Part shown: piece by piece, positions 55,610 through 64,000 of the stretch
How positions within the stretch are numbered: the stretch's first letter is position 1
Layout: the number at the start of each line of letters is the position of its first letter
Source: Omphiscola glabra
Taxonomy: Eukaryota; Mollusca; Gastropoda; Lymnaeidae
Assembly: GCA_964017045.1 (NCBI GenBank)
Contig: OZ024797.1
Coordinates: 19,003,307 to 19,067,306, forward strand
Direction: 5' to 3'
DNA length: 64,000 nt
Program-made: the position numbers and the translations under genes
Notes under the pieces: generated by a model
Databases searched by the model: none
What the model saw: only the letters and a program-made list of their open reading frames with translations
Told to the model about the DNA's origin: nothing

Positions 55610-56900
55610 ATACCTCTATAGCCATCAAATATCCACTAGTCTCACCAAACCTAGCCATCAAATATCCACTGATCTCACCGTAACTGGCCATCAAATATCC
55701 ACTGATCTCAGCGTACCTGGCCATCAAATATCCATCCACTGGTCTCACCGTACCTGGCCATCAAATATCCACTGATCTCACCATACCTGGCCATAAAATA
55801 TCCACTGATCTCACCGTACCTGGCCATCAGATATCCACTGATCTCACCATACCTGGCCATCAAATATCCACTGATCTCACCGTACCTGGCCATCAAATAT
55901 CCACTGATCTCACCGTACCTGGCCATCAGATATCCACTGATCTCACCATACCTGCCCATCAAATATCCACTGGTCTCACCGTACCTAGCCATCAAATATC
56001 CATCCACTGGTCTCACCGTACCTGGCCATCAAATATCCACTGGTCTCACCCTACCTGGCCATCAAATATCCACTGGTCTCACCGTACCTGGCCATCAGAT
56101 ATCCACTGGTCTCACCGTACCTAGCCATCAAATATCCACTGGTCTCACCGTACCTGGCCATCAAATATCCATCCACTGGTCTCACCGTACCTGGCCATCA
56201 GATATCCACTGGTCTCACCGTACCTAGCCATCAAATATCCACTGGTCTCACCGTACCTGGCCATCAGATATCCACTGGTCTCACCGTACCTAGCCATCAA
56301 ATATCCACTGGTCTCACCGTACCTGGCCATCAAATATCCACTGATCTAACCGTACCTAGCCACAGGGCCGACCCTAACAATTGCGGGGCCCTATGCGAAA
56401 CGGATTGCGCTGGGCCCATTCTGGGTAGAGGATAAGGATAATAAGTGAAAATTAAGATTTTGTATTAGAAAATAAATTAGGGGCGACGCCTATGAAAGTG
56501 CGGGGCCCACTGCGGCCGCATAGGTTGCAGTGGCCTAAGATCGGCCCTGCCTTGCCATCAAATATCCACTAGTCTCACTGTACCTAGCAATCAAATATCA
56601 ACTAGTATCACCATACCTGGCCATCAAATATCCACTAGTATCACCATACCTAGCCATCAAATATCCAATAGTCTCACCATACCTGGCCATCAAATATCCA
56701 CTAGTCTCACCATACCTGGCCATCAAAAATCCACTAGTCTCACCATACATGGCCATCAAATATCCACTAGTCTCTCCATACCCAGCCATCAAATATACAT
56801 TAGTCTCACCATACCTGGCCATCAAATATCCACTAGTCTCACCATACCTGGCCATCAAATATCCACTGGTCTCACCATACCTGGCCATCAAATATCCACC
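55610..56900. repeat. 33-bp minisatellite (about 33 copies), interrupted by a MITE
   Basis: Seen: a unit with GGCCATCAAATATCCACTGG and TCTCACCGTACCT. Three zones exist: CTGATCTCACC (left), CTGGTCTCACC (middle) and CTAGTCTCACCATACC (right). Units with an extra ATCC occur at about 55728, 55997 and 56167. The GGCC MITE (56363-56549) lies inside. The minus strand is open in 11-residue steps (G-Y-L-M-A-R-Y-G-E-T-S), an artefact of a period divisible by 3. Confidence 0.95.
56363..56549 (+). mobile_element. GGCC-rich hAT MITE, copy 3, inserted into the 33-bp minisatellite
   Basis: Seen: CAGGGCCGACCCTAACAATT ... TAAGATCGGCCCTG. Flanked by CCTAGCCA and CCTTGCCA (7 of 8), both from the minisatellite unit, so the insertion post-dates the array. 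187 bp, the fullest of the three copies (it retains AAATTAGGGGCGACGCCTAT). Confidence 0.92.
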
Positions 56901-57029
56901 AAAGTTTGACAGACCTAAAACACTAGTAATATTCAGTAAACCAAATTTGAATTCTGTAGGACTCCGCGGATAAAAGACTTCAAGGTCATTTCCAAAAAGC
57001 CAAATTAATCCAAAGACGTACAGTGCCCA

Positions 57030-57238
57030 TATTATGTTAACTTACTTTGCCCATATTATCGTAACTTACATTGCAAATATTATGTTAACTTACTTTGCCC
57101 ATATTATCTTAACTTACTTTGCCCATATTATCCTCTTAACCTACATTGCAAATATTATGTTAACTTACTTTGCCCATATTATCGTAACTTACATTGCAAA
57201 TATTCTGTTAAATTACTTTGGACATATTATGTTAACTC
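57030..57238. repeat. 24-bp repeat with a 48-bp alternating register
   Basis: ACTTTGCCCATATTATCTTA units alternate with ACATTGCAAATATTATGTTA units. Confidence 0.9.
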
Positions 57239-57244
57239 AAAGTC

Positions 57245-57680
57245 AATTTTTAATTTTTTTTTTTTTAAAAGTTGTTTGTGGGAGGGGGGGGGGGTGTCAC
57301 ATTAATTGCAGTTCAGCATAATACAATGAAACAACAAAAATAAAGGAATTGCAATTGGAAAATTAATGCGAAACTTCGATTTAAGCTTGTGTTAACAAAT
57401 CTAATATCAACTTCATCATCAACAATATATGCATGAAGTACATACTCATACTCCATAATGCTACTGAAAACGATTCTCAAATCCACCCACCCCACCCCAA
57501 AAAAAAAAAAAAACCTATGGAAACGCCACTACGTCCAGCAACATGTAGGTGCAGGTGTAGTTTCTTAGACCAGCGACGCCCCCCTCACCCCCACGCCCAC
57601 CAAATAATAAAATAAAGTATATTCCCCCCCCCCCCCAGTCTTACACCAGTTTCCCTTCTAACACAACAGCGTCCAAGAAT
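57245..57680. other. Unique spacer
   Basis: Poly-G near 57283-57293, poly-A near 57499-57512, poly-C near 57625-57636. No gene recognised. Confidence 0.4.
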
Positions 57681-57684
57681 CAGT

Positions 57685-57770
57685 GTGCTTTACGTCATCA
57701 GAGTGTGCTTTACGTCATCAGAGTGTGCTTTACGTCATCAGAGTGTGCTTTACGTCATCAGAGTGTGCGT
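57685..57770. repeat. 20-bp repeat GTGCTTTACGTCATCAGAGT (about 4 copies)
   Basis: Each unit carries TTACGTCA, the reverse complement of the CRE-like site TGACGTAA, at 20-bp (about two helical turns) spacing. Confidence 0.9.
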
Positions 57771-57774
57771 ACAC

Positions 57775-58465
57775 ATCATCATCTATATAATAAAGCTAAC
57801 TCTTTGTGTAAGGCTTTCAGTTACCCGCCCCCCCCCCCCCCCCCAGCCCCCGTCTCTGCTTTAACGACAACTAAGTCATGTCAGTTCGACAGGAGCGATA
57901 ACTCCCAGCGACTTTCAAAGTTTCTGATCTCCTGCTGAGGTGGGCGATTTAATTGCTTTCGAGATTAATCATCGCGGGGAGATTGGAGACATCCAGGGGA
58001 GACTTGAACCGTCCAGGGGAACCATTAGAGCCCACGGGTTGACATAAAGTTTAGGGAGACTTCGAGTCGTGGGGCTGGGTTGTCAGGAGAGAGGGGCGCA
58101 TGTTGGAGTTGGCACAACAGGAGTCATGACGGAATGCGACGATGGTGGTCTATGGTTGGTTCACGTCTGCTAGTGCTGGTATTGTCGGCGTAGCACGCGT
58201 GAGATAGGAATGAATGCCTTGTTTAAGGAATATTTTTTTTAACAAATTATGTTTTTGTTATTTCTGCTTGGTTAAACAAGGAATGCTGGAATATTTGACA
58301 TTCCACCGCTTAAAGTGTTTATTAGATAAATAGCAGAACAATGAATGTTCAGCCTTGAAACAAAACAAAAAGTAGACAGAACAATTAAACGGACGTTTCG
58401 GCTAAAAGTCTTCTTCAGGAGACAAAACAAAACGATAAAAACAAAATATTTGAAATTGAAAAACC
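57775..58465. other. Unique spacer
   Basis: Poly-C near 57828-57844. The GC-balanced part (57930-58200) has TTAATTG and AGATTAATC words. No gene recognised. Confidence 0.4.
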
Positions 58466-58469
58466 TAAG

Positions 58470-58995
58470 TGTCCCCCAGATCACAGTTTATCTCTTACAG
58501 ATCACAGTGTAGCTCTTCCAGATCACAATGTAGCTCTCACAGATCACAGTGTAGCTCTTCCAGATCACAATGACTCTTACAGATCACAATTTAGCTCTCA
58601 AAGATCACAGTGTAGCTCTCACAGATCACAGTGTAGCTCTTCCAGATCACAATGTAGCTCTTCCAGATCACAATGTAGCTCTCACAGTTCACAGTGTAGC
58701 TCTTCCAGATCATAATGTAGCTCTCCCGGATCACAATGTAGCTTTCACAGATCACAATGTAGCTCTCCCGGATCACAATGTAGCTCTCACAGATCACAGT
58801 GTAGCTCTTCCAGATCACAATGTAACTCTTACAGATCACAATGTAGCTCTCAAAGATCACAATGTAACTCTCACAGATCACAATGTAGCTCTCACAGATC
58901 ACAGTGTAGCTCTTCCAGATCATAATGTAGCTCTCACAGATCATAATGTAGCTCTCACAGATCATAATGTAGCTTTCACAGATCACAATGTAGCT
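58470..58995. repeat. 21-bp minisatellite (about 25 copies)
   Basis: Unit GTAGCTCTCACAGATCACAA plus T, with CTTCCAG, CTCCCGG and CTCAAAG variants. Period is a multiple of 3, so both strands stay open. Confidence 0.95.
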
Positions 58996-59104
58996 TTCTC
59001 TTTATGATATCCTGTTCCACTATTTATTTACTGAACACGAATTGAGCGCACCCCCCTCCCCATATATTATCCTTCAAATCAGACAGCATCCCACAACAGC
59101 AAGC

Positions 59105-59385
59105 CTCGTACACAACACACCCTATCATTGTACACAACACACCCTATCATTGTACACAACGCACCCTATCATTGTACACAATACACCCTATCATTGTACA
59201 CAACACACCCTATCATTGTACACAACACACCCTATCTTTGTACACAACACACCCTATCATTGTACACAACACACCTATCAATTTACACAACACACCCTAT
59301 CATTGTACACAATACACCCTATCTTTATAAACAACACACCCTATCATTGTACACAACACACCCTATCATTGTACACAAGACACTA
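59105..59385. repeat. 22-bp minisatellite (about 12 copies)
   Basis: Unit ACAACACACCCTATCATTGT plus AC. One unit has a 1-bp deletion near 59273. Confidence 0.94.
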
Positions 59386-59396
59386 ACGTCTTTAAG

Positions 59397-59469
59397 TAAG
59401 AAAGAAAGAAAGGAAGAAAGAAAGTAAGTAAGTAAGTAAGTAAGAAAGAAAGAAAGAAAGAAAGAAAGT

Positions 59470-59557
<88 letters not shown>

Positions 59558-59589
59558 AAGTAAGTAAGAAAGAAAGAAAGAAAGAAAGT

Positions 59590-59681
<92 letters not shown>

Positions 59682-59689
59682 AAGTAAGT

Positions 59690-59765
<76 letters not shown>

Positions 59766-59781
59766 AAGTAAGTAAGTAAGT

Positions 59782-59853
<72 letters not shown>

Positions 59854-59865
59854 AAGTAAGAAAGA
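59397..59865. repeat. (AAAG)n / (TAAG)n tetranucleotide tract
   Basis: About 117 tetramers. Blocks of GTAAGTAAGTAAG recur at about 59422, 59550, 59674 and 59758 within AAAG repeats, an about 125-bp super-period over the first three. Confidence 0.95.
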
Positions 59866-59869
59866 ATGA

Positions 59870-61125
59870 AACAAGAGAAAACATTGAAAGAATAAAAGGG
59901 GGAAAAGGAAAGAATGAAGGCTTTCCTCGAATAATTGGTTCCCCATGTTCCACCCTAGACTGCTAGATAAACCGGTAAAGCAAGGGACATAATAGCAACA
60001 GGACATCTGTTCCCACTGGTAATAACGAGCAAAAAAAAAAAGACTTTGATAGATTTAAGTAGAGAGGTGCCAGGTTCTCTCCCCCTCTCCTTGGCTTTCA
60101 TCCCTGCCACGGTAAAGGTCGCCCTTCCCCCCAACACTCACGGAGTGAAAGGTCAAATCTAACACGTGGACCCAATGCCATTCCGTTATCGTCCTGTGAT
60201 GGTGGGCGATCGCGACCTCATGCATGGTTATTCTGAAACGAGATGGGCGAAAACGATACTGTTTTTTTTTTCTTCTAATCGATACCAAAATAAAGCAATG
60301 TCGCGGTTTTATATCGGGACTTTTTTTTTTACAGCGCATTAATACGGAGCTCCAGAAAACAACTACGGCTTTCTTCTACTTCACTGCGTTACAAAAACTT
60401 GGCCAAGTCTTTATGAGATTTCCCAGGGAAGATTTAGTGGGGGTTTTTTTTAAACACAAAAGTAAAATTCTATTGATCGCCAGCGGGTCTGGACGTTAAT
60501 AAAGAAACATATGAGACAAACCAACATATGAACCAGCTTCTACAATACCTCGGAATATGTCGTTAGAAAGTTCTATGGCCAGGGTTGGGGTAGAGTGGGG
60601 TAGTGTTGTGGTGTTGCGACTAGGGTTAGCATCCTTATTCCGCGTGGACAAAGAATGTAATTTTTTAGGCTTCTCAAATTCTTTTTATTATGCGTAAATA
60701 TCTACATGAGACGGAACGTGGAGTTAGTTTTTTTAAGGTTACCTACCTTAAAACATTTAGCTCCACTGTTTTGTGATCCTATTACTTTTAAGGGCACCCT
60801 GTAATGATGAAGTAGTTTTACACACATGCATAGTAAATTAACGGCCCTTCCCCCCGACCCCCCCCCTCCCCCAACACTCACAGTCATTTGAAAAATTTCT
60901 AATCCATCGCGTGTGTAGGACGTACTGCCCATTTAATGGACTCTCACCAAAGGATTCCCGAAACCATGACTCGTAGTCTACAGACTTGTCTTTCTGACCA
61001 CTATGTAAGTGTACTCTTCATAGGTACCACATAAATCCCTCTTTGTGCTTTTCTTTTTTTTTTTTTACATTTCCACAACTTTAGAATGTTTCTCTGACAA
61101 ACTTTACCAACTAATTTTATATAGG
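59870..61125. other. Unique spacer
   Basis: Short frames match nothing known. Poly-C near 60849-60873. A GATCGCGACC island lies at about 60205. Confidence 0.4.
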
Positions 61126-61129
61126 ACAC

Positions 61130-61450
61130 ATTTTATTACTCTGACGGGCAGGACCATATTCGATGCCGCCTCGTAGCACGCTCGTCCGATGATAGACGTC
61201 CCGAGCATTGTTTATTTTGAGATCTCCGATTGTGGATGTCCTTAACAGGCAGCGACGGGTTGTCCTGTTTGGACGCAGGTCCGAGCTGCGCCGAGAAACG
61301 GATTGTCTTCCGCCGTCTCCGTGTTCAAATGTGTGTGTTTTGCCGGACGCGTCACTTCCGGGCGCCATTGTTTGTCTGTTTACACCGCTAAAGTGCCCGA
61401 GCGAGCCAGCCGACGAGACGGGGAAACGTTAAGAAAAAATTGTCTAAGCT
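61130..61450. promoter_or_regulatory. CpG-rich patch with ETS-like and YY1-like words (possible promoter)
   Basis: Seen: dense CpGs (GACGTCCCGAGC, GCGACGGG, TGCGCCGAGAAACGG) and GTCACTTCCGGGCGCCATTG at 61351-61370, which joins an ETS core (CACTTCCGG) with a CCAT word. Known: such pairs mark TATA-less housekeeping promoters. No downstream coding exon is evident within the window, so this is tentative. Confidence 0.3.
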
Positions 61451-61795
61451 GGCGGGCAATCTGTCGACGAGAGTATGACATCGAGCAACGAGTGCCATGG
61501 TGTCAGCGAACTGACACATCTTCTATGGGAAGTATGAATTAATGGTAACCACCACGTCATCACTCGCTTGGGTTTAACTTGGCAAATGTGATGTTGTCGT
61601 TTTGTTCATGGTGTGATGAGTCTTTGATTCAGATCTAAGTGATTTTTCATCGTAGTGATACGATTTTTATAGGCCTTAAATTTTTCACCAGGCGTCGTCT
61701 TCCAGTGAAGCCCCTGTGAGAGTTGAAAGGATGAAACTCTTTTCTCCGACATAAAGCCACATATATTTTTTATTGGAAAAAAGCCAATCAACTTG
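61451..61795. other. Spacer before the Kolobok-like element
   Basis: No gene recognised. Confidence 0.4.
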
Positions 61796-61799
61796 TTAA

Positions 61800-63492
61800 G
61801 GGGGGAGGTACACCGAGAAAAATGGAAAAAGGCTAATTTTCGATTTAGCAATAATCATTGATATCAAATTAAAGTGTATTCAATTCTGCACAATTATGTG
61901 TAATTATTTTTAATTTTTGTTAAATAGTTCTTGAGCTATGAATTTTTTATTAGAAGGGGTAGTATCAGAAATTACCACAAAAAAATAAAAATCATTATAC
62001 TTTTTCTGAATTAGTTATTTTAAAACAATGATGACCTCCCCAATAATTGTTTAATACAATGATCAGTCCTTTTAAATATGGCAGCTTGCATAGAAATAAA
62101 CAAAAAAAATTTGTGAACATTATAATTGCCTTAATATTTGTTTATAATTTGTTTATACAATGCCTTGTGATAGCAAATATTCAAAGAAACGAATGTTTCA
62201 TAAAAATAGATATATTAAGCCTAATATTGGTCCCAATGTGGAGATTTAAAATGGAAATAAAATAAAACAATCTGAATTGATTCAATCGTTCAAGTTCAAG
62301 ATGAATTACCCTTGGCCTGACTAAAATTAAAATACCCAAGTGTAGTGTTCTTGAAACACCATATGCCACGCCCACCCAGAACAGGGCAGAAATTAAATTG
62401 AAAGACATCTATGGAGTAAATGATTCTCATTGAGATTAAAGTGAAGATTAATTTTAAATGTTTATTATAATAAAAGTGAATCAGTATCAGTAGTCAGCAA
62501 TGAATTTAATTAGGCCAATTTTGTATACCTTTCACATCCAAGTATATTTAGTAAATATCTAGATAGTTATAATCAAAATACGAACGAATCGATGAATAGT
62601 ACTATATTGAAAATGTGCCCTAAGAACAAATATAATGGTTTAAGAGCTGTCAACATTGATGTTGCATTAGCAAGCCTTCTTTTAAATGATGGATCCAAAA
62701 AATAGGAGGCTCCTGTAAGATTTTTATAGTGTCCCTTGGTCTGTTTACTTTCAATTATTTTATTACGATGGGCGCTATGCGGATCAAAAGCACAAAAACA
62801 AAAAAGTCCTTAGAAGCTAAAGGAACCAGAAGAAGGCTTAAATTAGGGTTAGAAGAGTCAAAAGTTGAAGCTAAATTATATCCTTATCTTTCAGGGGGTC
62901 ATTAAAATTAAAGAATTCATTGACTTTATGAACAAAATTAATGCTTGTTCATTCACAAAATTTCGACATTTAGTTCACTTAAAAAATGATAACTTTTTTA
63001 AATGTCAACCAATTTGTTTGAAATTTTGCATGATGCTATATAATATAATTGTCTATAGCAGCAACTAAGCATATTACAATATATTAATAATTACACATTT
63101 TACAATTTATCAAAATTTGATTTTAAAATTTCAAAATTAGGTTACTTTGGGATCCTGTGATATCAAAAGTATTCAATTTCTCACATTTTTCTTAGTTCAT
63201 GCCATAGCTAATCCATATTTCTATATGGTTAAAAAAGTATAATAAATTTGAGCTTAAAACATTCTATCTAATTTTTTTAGTCTGACATGCCAATTTTCAA
63301 CATCCCATTTTTCTTTTTTTTTCCAATATAAGCAAACTATTATGTATTACTTTTTAATGGTTATTTTTTTTTGTTATTATGGTAGAATGGCTATTCCTCT
63401 AGCTTCAGTGCAAATTTGACACTTGTAACTTCAATAGTTTTTTTTTGTGAATTTTTTAGTAGTCGACCTATGTTTTGGGTGTACCTCCCCCC
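61800..63492 (+). mobile_element. Kolobok-like DNA transposon remnant (1.69 kb, TTAA-flanked)
   Basis: Seen: the left end TTAA|GGGGGGAGGTACACC and the right end GGTGTACCTCCCCCC|TTAA are perfect inverted repeats of 15 bp, bounded by TTAA at 61796-61799 and 63493-63496. The interior is AT-rich and contains a broken transposase (62514-62905). Known: TTAA duplications with transposases carrying the conserved 'N-x-N-E-S-x-N-S-x-I-W-x-x-CPK' block are features of Kolobok-type elements. Inferred: an internally deleted or decayed copy, because a full element would be expected to be longer. Confidence 0.82.
62514..62905 (+). pseudogene. Degenerate Kolobok-like transposase fragment
   Basis: Seen: frame 1 (62514-62705) reads ...KYLDSYNQNTNESMNSTI, then KMCPKNKYNGLRAVNIDV, then LLLNDGSKK and a stop. 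After a frameshift, 62768-62902 reads MGAMRIKSTKTKKSLEAKG, then TRRRLKLGLEE and YPYLSGGH-stop. Known: Kolobok-type transposases have 'QN.NES.N..IW.MCPK', '.G...V...VA......NDG' and a basic 'K..RR.RL' tail ending near 'Y..G.H/F'. Both pieces fit this order. No complete catalytic domain is open, so it is inactive. Confidence 0.75.
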
Positions 63493-63509
63493 TTAACCAA
63501 GACCTACTT

Positions 63510-63960
63510 ATAAAGCCACACAACAAAGGGACAGGTATATCCCAAGTACTACCAATAAAGGGGTCAGGTATATCCCGAGTACAACAAATAAAGGGGGCAG
63601 GTATATCCCGAGTACTACCAATAAAGGGGGCAGGTATATCCCGAGTACTACCAATAAAGGGGGCATGTATATCCCGAGTACTACCAATAAAGGGGGCAGG
63701 TATATCCCGAGTATTACCTATAAAATGGCAGATATATACCAAGTACTCACTATAAAGGGACAGTTATATCCCAAGCGCTGCCAATAAAGGGGGCAGGTAT
63801 ATCCCAAGTACTACCCAATAAAGGGGATGTGTATATACCAAGTACTACCAATAAAGGGGCGAGTATATCCCAAGTATTACCTAAAAAATTTCAGGTATAT
63901 ACCAAGAATTCCCTATAACTGGACAGTGATATCCAAAGTAATGCCAATAAAGGGGTGGGT
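63510..63960. repeat. 33-bp minisatellite (about 13 copies)
   Basis: Unit with GGTATATCCCGAGTACTACC and AATAAAGGGGGCA. Central copies (63595-63715) are almost identical and outer ones are diverged. It begins within 20 bp of the right TTAA of the Kolobok-like element and ends at the CAGACCTG element. Confidence 0.94.
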
Positions 63961-63964
63961 ATAT

Positions 63965-64000
63965 CAGACCTGTTCACTCTTACGATTTTGGCGTACAATG
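63965..64000. mobile_element. Start of a second CAGACCTG-terminal element (cut by the window edge)
   Basis: Seen: CAGACCTGTTCACTCTTACG then ATTTTGGCGTACAATG, matching the first 36 bp of the 34936-35094 element with two mismatches. Confidence 0.8.

Noticed and set aside
55708..56973. Repeat proteins on the minus strand (G-Y-L-M-A-R-Y-G-E-T-S) and similar at 41255-41605, 58570-59007 and 53911-54229
   Set aside because: Periods divisible by 3 (or cycling) explain the open frames. They start and stop at the array edges.
59366..60006. Two overlapping approximately 200-codon Phe/Leu/Ser-rich minus-strand frames resembling membrane proteins
   Set aside because: They are translations of an (AAAG)n/(TAAG)n tract.

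Overview
The window is eukaryotic and looks like a mollusc, most likely a freshwater pulmonate snail (Lymnaea/Biomphalaria/Bulinus-like). There are no prokaryotic gene clusters. It holds spliced exons with GT-AG introns, AT-rich intergenic DNA, very many minisatellites, non-LTR retrotransposon relics and hAT-type miniature elements. Four of those resemble SPIN ('Space Invader') elements, a horizontally transferred hAT family that I recall being reported from the pond snail Lymnaea. The taxon is an inference.

Region 1 (133-11659, minus strand) is the only host gene I can support: the 5' two-thirds of a ZNF830/CCDC16 orthologue (C2H2 zinc-finger pre-mRNA-processing factor). Six exons join in frame: 11547-11659, 7429-7528, 7067-7181, 6916-6934 (19-nt microexon), 666-856 and 133-239. 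The coiled-coil C-terminus lies beyond the left edge. Intron 4 (about 6.1 kb) carries a 4.0-kb array of about 126 copies of a 32-bp unit. Intron 1 (about 4.0 kb) carries two foldback elements and a 12-bp minisatellite.

Region 2 (about 11.7-64 kb) has no recognisable host coding sequence. It is a mosaic of more than 40 tandem arrays with units of 4-69 bp, together with the pieces below. By hand count, arrays cover about 18-19 kb of the window including the intronic one.
- Three copies of a GGCC-rich hAT MITE with 8-bp target duplications.
- Other hAT-like MITEs at 13001-13388 and 15248-15435.
- Four SPIN-like MITEs.
- A CAGACCTG-terminal element at 34936-35094, and the start of another at the right edge.
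- Two larger TTAA-flanked inverted-terminal-repeat transposons: 23805-27267, with four internal repeats of about 365 bp and an unidentified protein relic, and 61800-63492, with a decayed Kolobok-like transposase.
- A CR1-like reverse-transcriptase fragment (15771-16005) and two 3' ends of an endonuclease-type LINE, one of which has expanded into a 69-bp minisatellite.
- A tRNA-derived SINE (about 36.68-37.12 kb), two inverted copies of a dispersed repeat (12.0-12.5 and 16.8-17.9 kb), and a GC-rich insertion of about 0.72 kb inside a purine repeat (39.80-40.53 kb).

The main themes are insertion of mobile elements into and beside minisatellites, apparent seeding of minisatellites by transposon sequence, and a housekeeping gene that tolerates a 4-kb satellite in an intron. 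I found no metabolic operon, CRISPR array, rRNA or intact tRNA gene. The long open frames across the arrays come from stop-free repeat units and are not called as genes.
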